64,000 nt of DNA from Gordonia insulae (GTDB taxonomy: Bacteria; Actinomycetota; Actinomycetes; Mycobacteriales; Mycobacteriaceae), in NCBI RefSeq assembly GCF_003855095.1, contig NZ_CP033972.1:1736001-1800000 (forward strand), in the 5' to 3' direction. The notes beneath the pieces were generated by a model. The model was not told where the DNA came from and ran no database searches. It was given only the letters and a program-made list of their open reading frames with translations. Of this stretch, positions 26,511 through 37,038 are shown piece by piece (position 1 is the first letter of the stretch; each line of letters starts with the position of its first letter). The translations under genes and the position numbers were made by a program.

Positions 26511-29500
26511 CGCCGACGCTGTCCGCGACCGCTCCCACCCATCCGCCGACCAACTCGCGCGCGGCCGCGGCATCGGGCGCGATCACCGTGAGCTCGGATT
26601 CGCCGGTCGCCGGATCACGCCGGAATCGGGCGACGGTAGCGTGATCGCGCTCCCCGCCCTCTCGACAGTCGGAACGCGCCACCTCGCCGAAGACCTCGGT
26701 CAGTAGAACCGGGGCGTCGCGGAGGCGCTTGAATGCCTTGCGTACCGCACGATCACCATGTCGGAGCACGGCGAACCACTCCCCTGACACGCCGGCCAGG
26801 TCGACGTCGCCTCCGTCGGCGGTGGTGGAGGGATGGATCGCCGTCAACGACCCCATCGTGTCGGACGCGGCATCGCCCGCGAGGAGGACCCGCAGGTCCG
26901 CGTCGACGTCGAAGGACGCGTCGCCGCGGAACTCCCGCAGTGCGGTGACGAGACCGGCCCGCAGGATCGCCCGATCAACCGACCGCGCCACCCCGACCGC
27001 CTCACACGCGGACGCCCGTCCCATGGGCTCGACTGCGGGCCGGGCGGCCAGCAGTTCACCGGACCGTGCCACCAGCTCGTCGATGTCTTGGTCGATCCCT
27101 CCCCCGCGCGCACGTGAGTCGAGAACCGTTGCTGCGGCGGTGAAAGCATCGGCAGAGCCCCCTCCGGCCGCGAGATCGCCACCGCCCGCGACCGCCACGG
27201 CAATGCGATGGAGCGAGCGCCGGTCGAGCGCCGCCCGATGGGCGGCGAGTACCACTGCGCAGCCACGTGCGCTCTCGACCACCTCGACGGCCAGTGGGCG
27301 GCCGTCGGTGATCCGCACGCGGCCGGCGACCCGGGCCGCGACGTCCCCGATCCCGGCAGCGTCGATCCTGGCAGCGTCGATCCCGGCAGCGTCGATCCCG
27401 GCACTGTCCACACTCGCAACCGCGTCACGCACGACGCAGGACGGTGCATCGGCATCCGGCGGCAACACCTCCGCGACCCAGATGAGCCTGTTCTTCGGAG
27501 TGACCCGCAGACGAAGCGCGTCGTGCCGCCGAACCGCCGCATCGACCGTGGCGACATCGACGTCCTCCACCTGGATGACCTCGGTGATGATGTGATCGTC
27601 GATATGGTTGTCGGACAGACGTATCCGATGCAGCGCGGGTGTCGGCGGAACCGCGACGGGCTCCGTCATCGCAGTCGTGACGTCGCCGCGACCGGGTTCC
27701 TCGACGTCGTGCGTCGCGACCGCTGCCAGCGCCGCGACCGTCCGCAACTCCAACATCTGCCGCGAGGTGATCGCGATTTTCGACCGAACTGCACCGGCCA
27801 CCACCCGCAATGACGCGATGCTGTCGCCGCCGAGTTCGAAGAAGTCGTCGTCGATGCCGACCGTGTGGAACTCCTCGTCGTCGAGTCCCAGTTCGCGGGC
27901 GAAGATCTCCCGCAGGACCGCTTGGGTTTCCGTGGTGGGTTCCCGATGAGCGGCACCGTGTTCCGCACGTGGCGCCGGCAGCGCCCGCCGGTCGATCTTC
28001 CCGTTCGGATTGCGCGGGAATCGATCCAGGATCACCACGGCCGCAGGGATCATGGCGTCAGGCAGACGACCGATCAGCGCCGCCCGCAGCCCGGCGCCAT
28101 CGGACACGTCCGCGTCCGAGAGCCCAGACCGCAAGGTCACATACGCGACCAGCATCGTCGCGCCCGTCGTCTCCGCGGTCACCGGCACGACCACCGCCCC
28201 CTCGACGTCGTCGAGTGATTCGAGCGCCGACGAGATCTCGGCGGGCTCGATGCGGACACCACGAAGGGTGATCTGGTCATCGGCGCGACCCGCGACGTGC
28301 AGCACGCCGCCGCGGTCCCATCGGGCGAGGTCCCCGGTGCGGTAGAGCCGCGCACCCGGCTGCGCGGCAAACGGATTCGGCACGAAACGGACCGCGGTGT
28401 CCGGTGTGCGACCGTGGTAGCCGTCGGCCAGGTGAAGGCCGCCGACATACAGTTCACCGACCACCCCGGGCGCGGCCGGGTGCAGCCACCGGTCGAGAAC
28501 GTAGAGCGAACAGCCACGCAGCGGCCTGCCGACCGGGATCGCCGCTGCAGCGCCGACATCCGACGTCTCGACGCCCTCGTACCCGGCGACGTCCCCGCAC
28601 ACCTCGGTGCTCCCGTACAGGTTGACCACGCCCGCGTCGGGTGCGGCGACAGCGATCCGGCGCACGGTCTCGGCGGTCAGCGTCTCCCCCGAACACACCC
28701 ATCTGCGGGCGGACCCCAGTGTGTCGGTCGAACTCTCGGCGAGCACACGCGCCACGGTCGGTACGGTCACCAGGTCGGTGACGCGATGCTCGACGATCTG
28801 CGCACCGAGCAGTGCCGGGTCGCGTGCCGTCTCGTCATCCGCGATGACGACCGTGCCACCGGCGCAGAGCACCCCGAACAGTTCGGTCGACGCGTCCACG
28901 AAGCCGACGGCGGACTTGGCGACGCCCACCGAGGACGCCCCGATGCCGAAGTCGGACGCCGCCAGACTGATCCGATGTGCGAGTGCCGCATGCGACAGTG
29001 TCACCCCCTTCGGGTTGCCGGTGGATCCAGACGTGTAGAGCACCATCGCGGTCGCGGCGGGGTGCGGCGGTGAGGTCCGTGCGTTGTCGGCGGCCGCGTT
29101 GTCGGTCAGCATCGACCGATCCAGACAGATCGTCTGTCGACCCGACAGCGTCTGTGCCTGTGCGGCTTCCGTGGTGGGGTCGGTGAGGACCACGGTGGCG
29201 TCGCAATCGTCGAGGACGAATCCGATGCGAGCGGCGGGATGGGCGGGATCGACCGGCACACATGCCGCGCCGACCCGCATGACTCCGGCGATCGCCGCGG
29301 GTAGCAGTTCGCTGCGTGACAACAGGACGGCGACGCGGTCCCCGGCCCGGACACCGGTGGCGGCGAGCACACCGGCGACGGCGGCGATCGATGCGCCGAG
29401 GTCGGCGTAGGCGTGAATTGCGCCACGGAAGACGATCGCCGTCCCGTCGGGATCCCGGGCGACGGCCGCGCGGAGCAGCGTGTCGACGGTCGTCGGACCT

Positions 29501-32500
29501 TCGAGGAGCGACTCCGGTCCGTGCGCCCACCGGTTCAGGACCCGATCGCGTTCGGGGCCGTCGAGCGCATCGACATCCGACAACCTCGTGTCCGGCGACG
29601 ACCCCAGGAGGTCCAGCATCGTGGTCAGCCGGCGGGCGATCCGCTCGATCGTCGCGGCATCGAAGAGTGCTGTCGCATAGTCGATCCGTACGTCGATCGC
29701 ACCGGTGTCGGCGTGCTCGGTGGCGTCGACCGTCAGGTCGAACTTCGCGGTCCCCGGGTCGATCGGCGTCACATCCGTCGGCAGACCGGCGAAGTCGGGT
29801 ATCCCCCAGGCCGCGCGATACTGCACCAGCACCCCGAACAGCGGATGACGGCTCATGGATCGCACCGGGGCGACCGCGTCGACGACCGCCTCGAACGGGA
29901 CATCCGCCCCGTCCATCGCATCGAGATCCCCGTCGCGGACGCGCTCGATCACCTCGGCGACCGTCGGGTTGCCACCGAGGTCGGTGCGCAGCACGACGAG
30001 GTTCACGAAGAACCCGACCAGTCCGTGCAACGCCGCATCATTGCGTCCGGCCACCGGCGTACCGACGACGATGTCGTCGCCGGCCCCCTCGCCGGCGAGG
30101 GTCAATGCGACCGCGGCATGCATCAACATGAACATCGAGACCCGCTGTGCCCGAGCGACATCACCCAACCGTCGGGCGAGGTCCTCGTCGAGCCGGAAGG
30201 ACTCGCGGCCACCCAGGTAGGTCGTCATCGGCGGACGCGGACGGTCGTACGGGAGGCTGAGTTCCTCCGGCGCGCCGGCGAGTCGACGTCTCCAACGGTC
30301 GATTCCCTTGACCGATCGCGGATGATCCCTCAGGGAGCGTTGCCAGTGCGCGTATGCCCGATAGGACACCGGAAGCGGTGCGAACACGGGCGCATGCCGT
30401 GCGACACGGGCCTGGTAGGCACGCGACAGATCGGCAACGAGGAGTGGTGAGGACCATTCGTCGCCCGCGATGTGGTGGATCAGCACGAGCAGTGCGCAGG
30501 GGCCACCAGTGTGGTGGGGATCATCCTCGCGGACCAGGACGACCTTGATCGGGATGTCCGCGCCGAGATCGAATCCGTGTGCGGCGCAGTCTCGCAGCGC
30601 CGCGTCGGTACCACCCGGTTCGGCACACACCTCGGCGCACGCCGACGGTACCCGGGACATCGGCAGCACCCGCTGCCAGGCCCGGCCGGCGGCGTCGTCG
30701 GCGATCACGGTCCGCAACGTCTCGTGACGTTCGATCACGTCGCGCACGGCGGCATCGAGCGCTGCCGGGTCGGGCGTTTCGGGCAGGCGCAACACGATCG
30801 GGATGTTGTACGCAGCGGTGGCGCCCTCGAGCCGGAACAGGAACCACAGTCGTTCCTGCGCCGCCGACAGTGCCGCCTCGGCCGGATGGCCGGCGTCCGC
30901 ACCGAGTGCCGGAAAGCGGTCATCATCGCTTCCTGCCCGATGTTCGTCGATGAGGCGGGCGACGTCGGCGATCGTGGGATGGTCGAAGACGTCGCGCATC
31001 TCGAGCGATGCCCCGAACACATCCCCGATCCGGTTGAGCAACCGGGTGACGAGCAGCGAATGTCCGCCGAGCGCGAAGAAGTCGTCGGTCAGTGATGATC
31101 CACCGCGACCGAGGATCTCGGCGAACGCCTCCGCCACCGACCGCTCGGTGACGCTCGTCGGCGGCGGCCCGCCGGACTCCGTGCCGGGCCACACCGGAGT
31201 TGGCAGGGCACGCTTGTCGACCTTGCCGTGTGCCGAACGCGGGATCGTCGGTATCGCCATCACGACCGATGGCACCATGTGTGCCGGAAGCGTTCTCGCG
31301 ACGTGTGCGCGGACCTGATCGACATCCGGCACCCCCGGACGCGGGTCGGACGCCGACGGGGTCACGTAGGCGACAAGCATGACCTGGTCGTCCGGGCCTT
31401 CCCGGGACGCCACCACAACCGCTTCTCCGACGTCCGGCGCATCCGCGACCGCCCGTTCCACCTCGGCCGGTTCCACCCGGACACCGCGGATCTTCACCTG
31501 GTCATCGGTTCGGCCGAGCAGCCGCACACGGCCGGTTCGGTCGCGGACGGCGCGATCGCCGGTGCGGTAGATCCGCTCGCCACTTCCTTGCGGGTCGGCG
31601 ACGAAACACCGGGCCGTCCAATCGGGACGCTCGAGATAGCCACGCGCGAGCTGGATGCCGCTCACATAGAGGTCGCCGACGACGTCTGCGCCGACCGGCC
31701 GGAGCCAGCCGTCGAGGATCGTCACGCCGGTCCCGGGTACCGGGGTGCCGATGGTGACGTCGCCGCGCATGGCGTCCTCGGTGGTCACGTCTGCATACGT
31801 CGCGTCGCCGGTGACCTCGGTCGAGCCGTAGGAGTTGACCAGTCGGGAATCGGGGGCCGCCTCGATCAGGTTCCGCGCGAGCGATGCCGGCAACGCTTCA
31901 CCGCTGGACACCCAGAGGTCGAGATGCGGTACGGCGCGAGCATCGCGGCCCGCCCGGTGCCGGTGGACGATCTCACGGATCAGCGACGGCACCGCGGTGA
32001 GGTGGGGTGTGCGATGCCGGCGCAGCAAGTCGGCGAGGGCCCGCGGGTCGCGCCCGGACGGCGCGTCGGCGAGCACGATCCGATCCCCACGCACGAGCGC
32101 ACCGAGGATCTCGGTGATCCCGTCGATGAATCCGACCGGACTCTTCCACAGGGAGGTGCGGATTCGTGCCGCGCTCGCGCGGTCACCGTCATCGCCGAGC
32201 CAGTCGCGGGCCGCCCACCGAAGGCGGTTCACCATCGCCTCGTGGGTGACCATCACGCCCTTCGGCACGCCCGTCGAGCCCGATGTGTAGGCGATGCAGG
32301 CGAGATGGGCCGGCAGTACCGTCGGTCGCTCGGCGGCCTCGAGCGGCGCGCCGGAATATGCCCCGAGCCGGGCGATCGCGTCGGGCGCGTCGAGGGTGAG
32401 GATGCCCGCATCGTCACGTCCTCGACCGAACTCTGTGTTGCTGAGCAGGACCCGCGGCCGTGCGTCGGCGAGGATGTGATCGATCCGGGCGCGGGGGTAG

Positions 32501-34116
32501 GTCGGATCGATCGGCAGCACCGCCGCGCCGGACAGGATCGCTGCCGCCATGGCGACCACCGCGGACTCGTCGCGAGGTAACACCACCGCGACCCGATCGT
32601 CCGATCCGATGCCGTCGGCGATCAGCATGCGCGCGAGTCGATGCACGCGGGTTCGCAACTCGCCGCGGCTCACCGTCACGTCGGCGGCGAGGACCCCCAC
32701 ATCGTCGGGACGACCGCCGAGGGCATGGTGCAACCAGTCGCACAGGGTCGGTGGCGCCGCCACCGCGGGCCGGCGACCCTGCACGGATCCGGCCTCGGTA
32801 CCGACGGGGAGTCGTCCGATCGGTTGCTGCCACGCATCCGGGTCCGCGGCGGCCCGCAGATGGGCGGCGAGGTCTGTGCCGACGCTGCGGAGATCGTGCT
32901 CATCGAACACGGAATCGTCGGCGTCGAGTTGCAGCTCGATCCCACCGTCGCCCGTGCGGCGAACCGTGATGGTGAGTTCCTCGACCGGCCCCCTGGCCAA
33001 CGAATGGACGGTGACGTCGACGTCGCCGAACCGGAGTCGATCGTCGATCGCCTTGACGTTGAGCCAGATCCGGGGCCGGCCCGGTCCACCGGAACGGGTG
33101 ATGTCCTCGCCGCGCATCCGGGCGTGCGGCCGGATGCGCCGTACGGCGGCACCGGCCCCGGCGGCCACCTCCGTCACCGTCGCCCAGGGCGTCACCGGGA
33201 CGCGCAGCGGGACCACGTTGACCACCATGGTCGGTACCGACACGGCCGGCGTGCCCAGGCGATTCATCATCGGATAGCCGAGCACCACATCGTCGCTGCC
33301 CGATCGCCCGCCGACGAACGTCGCGACCAGACCGGTCACGGCGTCTGCCCACGATCCGCCGCCGTCGGCACCGAGGCCCGCCAGATGATCGGCCGTCGAC
33401 GCGTCGACCAGCTCGGTGTGTGACCGTACCGACCGTGTGCGATGCGGTCGCGCGGGTCCGGTCGCCAGGCTCGACACGTTGCCGAGTCCGGCGATCTCCG
33501 CGGACCAGAATTCCTTGTCCCGCTGATGATCCGGCGATAGTCGATAGCGCGACTCGTACTCGGTCACATCGCCGACGGGGCCGAACCACGCCGGTCGGCC
33601 GGGGGAATCGGTCACCGCGGCGGCGTACAGCTCACCGACGCGTCGGCCGAGGAGGCCGAGACCGTAGAAATCGGCGACGATGTGGTGCGCACGCACGTAG
33701 ACCACGGCATCGGCCGGCTCGTCTCGGTGCGCTGCGAGGCACAGCACAGCCGCTTCGAGGCACGGAGCGGTCATCGGGTCGAGAGCGGTTCCCGTGCGTC
33801 GACGCATCCACTCCCATGCCGCGCCGCGCGGATCGTCGGCTGATGAGAGGTCGACCACCGCGACGTCGGTGACATCGTGCGCCCCGGTGAATTGCACGAC
33901 TGCGTCGTCGAGCGTCCCGAACGCACAGGACAGTGCGGGCGCCTCCTCGACGGTGGCGCGGATCGCCGCGACGAGGTCGGGGATGGAAACGGCCTCATGG
34001 CATTCCCAGGCCTGGGCGACGACGAAGGTCGCCGACGGACCGATCAGTTGCTGCCCGTACCAGACGCCGGCCTGCGCGCCGGTGACCGGTGAGGATGTGG
34101 TCAGCTGCGCGGTCAT
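26506..34116 (-). CDS. Non-ribosomal peptide synthetase, C-A-T-C-A-T-E-like (siderophore assembly)
   Basis: The 2536-residue NRPS has C1 (about 10-430, HHIVADFYG at 144), A1 (455-960, TSGSTGVPKG at 611, A4 motif GFIDGITE at 662), T1 (serine 1020 in FFALGGHS), C2 (1080-1500, HHIAGDEWS at 1214), A2 (1540-2045, A4 motif GFVDASTE at 1738) and T2 (serine 2099 in FFELGGDSI, the form that precedes epimerases). Its last 380 residues look like an eroded epimerization domain: the expected HHxxxDG reads AHRAALDR. Both A domains have a hydrophobic residue at the usual Asp235 and Asp at 236. There is no thioesterase. The ATG at 34116 shares a base with the ATPase stop. C1 resembles starter condensation domains. 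Confidence 0.93.
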   Translation of the reverse strand: MTAQLTTSSPVTGAQAGVWYGQQLIGPSATFVVAQAWECHEAVSIPDLVAAIRATVEEAPALSCAFGTLDDAVVQFTGAHDVTDVAVVDLSSADDPRGAAWEWMRRRTGTALDPMTAPCLEAAVLCLAAHRDEPADAVVYVRAHHIVADFYGLGLLGRRVGELYAAAVTDSPGRPAWFGPVGDVTEYESRYRLSPDHQRDKEFWSAEIAGLGNVSSLATGPARPHRTRSVRSHTELVDASTADHLAGLGADGGGSWADAVTGLVATFVGGRSGSDDVVLGYPMMNRLGTPAVSVPTMVVNVVPLRVPVTPWATVTEVAAGAGAAVRRIRPHARMRGEDITRSGGPGRPRIWLNVKAIDDRLRFGDVDVTVHSLARGPVEELTITVRRTGDGGIELQLDADDSVFDEHDLRSVGTDLAAHLRAAADPDAWQQPIGRLPVGTEAGSVQGRRPAVAAPPTLCDWLHHALGGRPDDVGVLAADVTVSRGELRTRVHRLARMLIADGIGSDDRVAVVLPRDESAVVAMAAAILSGAAVLPIDPTYPRARIDHILADARPRVLLSNTEFGRGRDDAGILTLDAPDAIARLGAYSGAPLEAAERPTVLPAHLACIAYTSGSTGVPKGVMVTHEAMVNRLRWAARDWLGDDGDRASAARIRTSLWKSPVGFIDGITEILGALVRGDRIVLADAPSGRDPRALADLLRRHRTPHLTAVPSLIREIVHRHRAGRDARAVPHLDLWVSSGEALPASLARNLIEAAPDSRLVNSYGSTEVTGDATYADVTTEDAMRGDVTIGTPVPGTGVTILDGWLRPVGADVVGDLYVSGIQLARGYLERPDWTARCFVADPQGSGERIYRTGDRAVRDRTGRVRLLGRTDDQVKIRGVRVEPAEVERAVADAPDVGEAVVVASREGPDDQVMLVAYVTPSASDPRPGVPDVDQVRAHVARTLPAHMVPSVVMAIPTIPRSAHGKVDKRALPTPVWPGTESGGPPPTSVTERSVAEAFAEILGRGGSSLTDDFFALGGHSLLVTRLLNRIGDVFGASLEMRDVFDHPTIADVARLIDEHRAGSDDDRFPALGADAGHPAEAALSAAQERLWFLFRLEGATAAYNIPIVLRLPETPDPAALDAAVRDVIERHETLRTVIADDAAGRAWQRVLPMSRVPSACAEVCAEPGGTDAALRDCAAHGFDLGADIPIKVVLVREDDPHHTGGPCALLVLIHHIAGDEWSSPLLVADLSRAYQARVARHAPVFAPLPVSYRAYAHWQRSLRDHPRSVKGIDRWRRRLAGAPEELSLPYDRPRPPMTTYLGGRESFRLDEDLARRLGDVARAQRVSMFMLMHAAVALTLAGEGAGDDIVVGTPVAGRNDAALHGLVGFFVNLVVLRTDLGGNPTVAEVIERVRDGDLDAMDGADVPFEAVVDAVAPVRSMSRHPLFGVLVQYRAAWGIPDFAGLPTDVTPIDPGTAKFDLTVDATEHADTGAIDVRIDYATALFDAATIERIARRLTTMLDLLGSSPDTRLSDVDALDGPERDRVLNRWAHGPESLLEGPTTVDTLLRAAVARDPDGTAIVFRGAIHAYADLGASIAAVAGVLAATGVRAGDRVAVLLSRSELLPAAIAGVMRVGAACVPVDPAHPAARIGFVLDDCDATVVLTDPTTEAAQAQTLSGRQTICLDRSMLTDNAAADNARTSPPHPAATAMVLYTSGSTGNPKGVTLSHAALAHRISLAASDFGIGASSVGVAKSAVGFVDASTELFGVLCAGGTVVIADDETARDPALLGAQIVEHRVTDLVTVPTVARVLAESSTDTLGSARRWVCSGETLTAETVRRIAVAAPDAGVVNLYGSTEVCGDVAGYEGVETSDVGAAAAIPVGRPLRGCSLYVLDRWLHPAAPGVVGELYVGGLHLADGYHGRTPDTAVRFVPNPFAAQPGARLYRTGDLARWDRGGVLHVAGRADDQITLRGVRIEPAEISSALESLDDVEGAVVVPVTAETTGATMLVAYVTLRSGLSDADVSDGAGLRAALIGRLPDAMIPAAVVILDRFPRNPNGKIDRRALPAPRAEHGAAHREPTTETQAVLREIFARELGLDDEEFHTVGIDDDFFELGGDSIASLRVVAGAVRSKIAITSRQMLELRTVAALAAVATHDVEEPGRGDVTTAMTEPVAVPPTPALHRIRLSDNHIDDHIITEVIQVEDVDVATVDAAVRRHDALRLRVTPKNRLIWVAEVLPPDADAPSCVVRDAVASVDSAGIDAAGIDAARIDAAGIGDVAARVAGRVRITDGRPLAVEVVESARGCAVVLAAHRAALDRRSLHRIAVAVAGGGDLAAGGGSADAFTAAATVLDSRARGGGIDQDIDELVARSGELLAARPAVEPMGRASACEAVGVARSVDRAILRAGLVTALREFRGDASFDVDADLRVLLAGDAASDTMGSLTAIHPSTTADGGDVDLAGVSGEWFAVLRHGDRAVRKAFKRLRDAPVLLTEVFGEVARSDCREGGERDHATVARFRRDPATGESELTVIAPDAAAARELVGGWVGAVADSVGG
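27351..27410. repeat. 15-bp tandem repeat, four units, in the NRPS epimerase-like tail
   Basis: Units of TCCCGGCAGCGTCGA at 27351, 27366, 27381 and 27396 (the last partly diverged) encode repeated Gly-Ile-Asp-Ala-Ala on the minus strand. They sit just upstream of the degenerate catalytic motif, suggesting relaxed selection on this domain. Confidence 0.85.
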
Positions 34117-34934
34117 CACGCTCCTCTCACCCGCGGGATGACCAGCGGTGTATGGGATTCGGGGTCGTCGATGATCCGGCACCGGAGGCCGAAGACCTCC
34201 TCGATCAGCGCGGCGTCGACGATGTCGGCCGGCCTGCCCTGCGCGACGATGCCGCCGGCCTTCATGGCGACGACGTGGTCGGCATACCGGAACGCGTGAT
34301 TGAGGTCGTGCAGGACGGCCACCATGGTGCGACCACGATCTCGGTTGAGTTCACTGCACAGATCGAGCAGCTCGATCTGGTGTGCGATGTCCAGGAAGGT
34401 GGTCGGCTCGTCCAGCAGGACGAGGGGGGTCTCCTGCGCCAGGACCATCGCCACCCACACCCGTTGTCGCTGGCCACCCGAGAGTTCGTCGACCAGCCGG
34501 GCGCTGAGATCGGTGATCGCGGTGGCCGCCATCGCCTCCTGCACGGCCGCCTCGTCCTCCGGTGTCCATTGGCGAAACATCGACTGGCGGGGAAAGCGGC
34601 CGCGGGCAACCAGTTCGGCCACCCGGATGCCCTCGGGTGCGACCGACGTCTGCGGAAGCAGGCCGAGACGTCGGGCCACCTCCTTCGCCGGATACGAGCT
34701 GATCGACTTCCCGTCGAGGATGACCGACCCGGATCGCGGCTTGAGCAGTCGCGAAAGTGCCCGCAGCAGAGTCGACTTCCCGCACGCGTTGGGGCCGACG
34801 ATCACGGTGAACTCGCCGTCGGGGATGTCGATCGACAGCGACTCGCTGATGACCCGATCGTCGTAGCCGATGGTGATGTCCTCGGCGCGCAGCCGATTGT
34901 CGTGGCGCACCGTCGATTGTGGTGTCGTACTCAT
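34116..34934 (-). CDS. Ferric-siderophore ABC importer, ATP-binding protein (FepC/FecE-like)
   Basis: The 272-residue ATPase has Walker A GPNACGKST at 47-55, the variant typical of iron-siderophore importers, LSGGQRQRVWVAMVLAQ near 150 and LVLLDEPTTFLDIAHQ near 170. It would power the FecCD permease pair encoded just upstream. The start overlaps the permease stop by four bases and its stop shares one base with the NRPS start, so importer and synthetase are translationally coupled. Confidence 0.95.
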   Translation of the reverse strand: MSTTPQSTVRHDNRLRAEDITIGYDDRVISESLSIDIPDGEFTVIVGPNACGKSTLLRALSRLLKPRSGSVILDGKSISSYPAKEVARRLGLLPQTSVAPEGIRVAELVARGRFPRQSMFRQWTPEDEAAVQEAMAATAITDLSARLVDELSGGQRQRVWVAMVLAQETPLVLLDEPTTFLDIAHQIELLDLCSELNRDRGRTMVAVLHDLNHAFRYADHVVAMKAGGIVAQGRPADIVDAALIEEVFGLRCRIIDDPESHTPLVIPRVRGA

Positions 34935-35992
34935 TGTCGTCGCGCCTCCTGCGCCAAGAGCCAGACCAGATACACGCCGCCGATGGACGCGGTCACCACA
35001 CCTACCGGCAACTGCGTGGGTGCGAATGCATGTTGGGCGATGTAGTCACTGCCCACCAGGAGGACTGCGCCCATCGCGGCCGCCGGCGCCAACGCCACTC
35101 CCGCGCTACGTGTCAGTCGTCGGGCGAGTTGCGGTGCGGCCAACGCGACAAAGGCGATCGGGCCCGCGACGGCGGTCGCGACCGCCGTCAGCGCGACGCC
35201 CAGCACGATCACGAACAGCCTCGTCGGCTCCACCCGCAGACCGAATGCCCTAGCCGTGTCATCGCCCATCTCCAGTACCGGACCCAGGTAGGCGGCGACC
35301 ATGACGAACGGCACGAGGACGACGGTGACGATCAGCGCGGGAGTCGCATCCGCCCAGGTGATCCCGTTGAGCGAGCCGGCACCCCAGGTCGCCGCCGACA
35401 ACGCGTCGTCGAGGTCGGCCTTGAGGATGAGCCAGGTGTTCAGCGATGCGAGCATCGCGCTGACCCCGATACCGACGACGATCAGCCGGAATCCCTGGAC
35501 ACCTCGGGTGAACGCGATGACGTAGACGGCGAGAGCCGTGCACACACCGCCCAGCAGCGCGCCGGCCGCCGTACCGTAACGGTGATCACCGCCGATCAGC
35601 AGCATGACGACCAGCGCACCGGTGTACGCACCCGTGTTGAATCCGATGATGTCGGGACTACCCAGCGGATTCCGCGTCAGCGACTGGAAGACGGCACCGC
35701 TGACCCCCAGCGCGGCACCGAGTACCAGCGCACTCGCCACGCGGGGCATCCGCCATTCGGTGATCACCAGGTTCTCCAACCGGTTCCCGCCGCCGAACAG
35801 CGTGTCCAGCACCCGCAATGGCGGCACGTGGAAGTCGCCGGTGCCCAGCGACAGCACGGTGATCAGTGACGCGACGCAGATGAGGAGCAGGACCACCACT
35901 GACGAGCGGACACCGATACGGAGCGACGGGGCGCCGCCCGGGCCACGCACGACCAGCACGGAGCGTCCGAAGTCGATCGCGGTCTCATTCAC
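34931..35992 (-). CDS. Ferric-siderophore ABC importer permease (FecCD family)
   Basis: The 353-residue permease of the BtuC/FecCD type has about ten helices. Family motifs include WRMPRVASALVLGAALGVSG then FQSLTRNPLGSPDIIG, and near the end VAGPIAFVALAAPQLARRL. The GTG at 35992 overlaps the stop of the preceding permease (GTGA); an open frame further upstream is only a shadow of that gene. It pairs with the adjacent permease to form the membrane channel for the ferric siderophore. Confidence 0.94.
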   Translation of the reverse strand: MNETAIDFGRSVLVVRGPGGAPSLRIGVRSSVVVLLLICVASLITVLSLGTGDFHVPPLRVLDTLFGGGNRLENLVITEWRMPRVASALVLGAALGVSGAVFQSLTRNPLGSPDIIGFNTGAYTGALVVMLLIGGDHRYGTAAGALLGGVCTALAVYVIAFTRGVQGFRLIVVGIGVSAMLASLNTWLILKADLDDALSAATWGAGSLNGITWADATPALIVTVVLVPFVMVAAYLGPVLEMGDDTARAFGLRVEPTRLFVIVLGVALTAVATAVAGPIAFVALAAPQLARRLTRSAGVALAPAAAMGAVLLVGSDYIAQHAFAPTQLPVGVVTASIGGVYLVWLLAQEARRQ

Positions 35993-37038
35993 AGCCCACT
36001 CGCATTCGCCCTGCGCACCAACACGATCAACACGGGCGCGCCGATGAAGGCGGTGACGACGCCGACCTGCATCTCCCCCGGACGGATCACGACCCGTCCG
36101 ACGACGTCGGCCAGCAGGACCAGTGTGGCCCCGCCGAGCACGCTGTACGCGACGATCCACCGCTGATCCGGTCCGACGATCCAGCGGGCGATGTGCGGGA
36201 TCATCAACCCGACGAAGGAGATCGGACCGGCTGCGGCCGTCGCCGCACCGCACAGCAACGTCACCGCGACGGTGCCGAGCACCCGGGTCCGCCCGACGTC
36301 GGCGCCGAGTGACCGTGCGGCGTCGTCGCCGAGCGCGAGCGCATTCAGCGAACGTGCCACGAGGACGGCGAGGATCAGACCGACGGCGATGAACGGGAGC
36401 ACCGCCCCGGTGATCGACAGATCACGTCCGGCAATGGAACCCGCACGCCAGTAGCGCATCTCGTCGAACGCCTCGGGGTCGAGCAGCGTGAGCCCCAGGG
36501 TGATCCCGGTGAGCAGGGCGCTGACCGCCACCCCTGCGAGGGTCAGCCGGATCGGCGATGGCGCCCCGCGGCCCATCGAGCCCAGCAGGTAGACCATGAC
36601 GGCGATCAGTGCGGCGCCGGCGAAGGCGAACCACATGTACGACCAGATGCCGGTCAAGCCGAGCAGGCCGACGGCGATCGCCACGAAGAACGCTGACCCG
36701 GCGTTGACGCCGAGCAGTCCGGGGTCGGCGAGCGGATTGCGGGTCATGCCCTGGATGAGCGCGCCACCCACGCCGAGCGCCACACCGACGACGAGCCCGA
36801 GAACCGTTCGCGGGAGGCGCAGTTCCCGGATGATGATCTGGTCTGCGGAGTGGTCGTAGGCGAAGAGCGCATGCCACACCGTCTCCAGCGGGATGGTCTT
36901 GGCCCCGATGGCGACGCTGAGCGCGCACACCACCAGGAGCACCCCGAGCCCGACGATGGCCCCGACCGCGCGGCGGGTGTTCGATGCGGTGACGGAGAAC
37001 TCCTCGGCGGTGGCCTCTCGGGCGACGACGGCCGTCAT
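35989..37038 (-). CDS. Ferric-siderophore ABC importer permease (FecCD family)
   Basis: This 349-residue FecCD permease has LRLPRTVLGLVVGVALGVGG then IQGMTRNPLADPGLLGVN, and toward the end AGPISFVGLMIPHIARWIVG. About ten helices follow a short polar leader. The ATG overlaps the stop of the siderophore-interacting protein gene by four bases. With its neighbour it forms a heterodimeric importer fed by the lipoprotein encoded at 41492-42505. Confidence 0.94.
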   Translation of the reverse strand: MTAVVAREATAEEFSVTASNTRRAVGAIVGLGVLLVVCALSVAIGAKTIPLETVWHALFAYDHSADQIIIRELRLPRTVLGLVVGVALGVGGALIQGMTRNPLADPGLLGVNAGSAFFVAIAVGLLGLTGIWSYMWFAFAGAALIAVMVYLLGSMGRGAPSPIRLTLAGVAVSALLTGITLGLTLLDPEAFDEMRYWRAGSIAGRDLSITGAVLPFIAVGLILAVLVARSLNALALGDDAARSLGADVGRTRVLGTVAVTLLCGAATAAAGPISFVGLMIPHIARWIVGPDQRWIVAYSVLGGATLVLLADVVGRVVIRPGEMQVGVVTAFIGAPVLIVLVRRANASGL

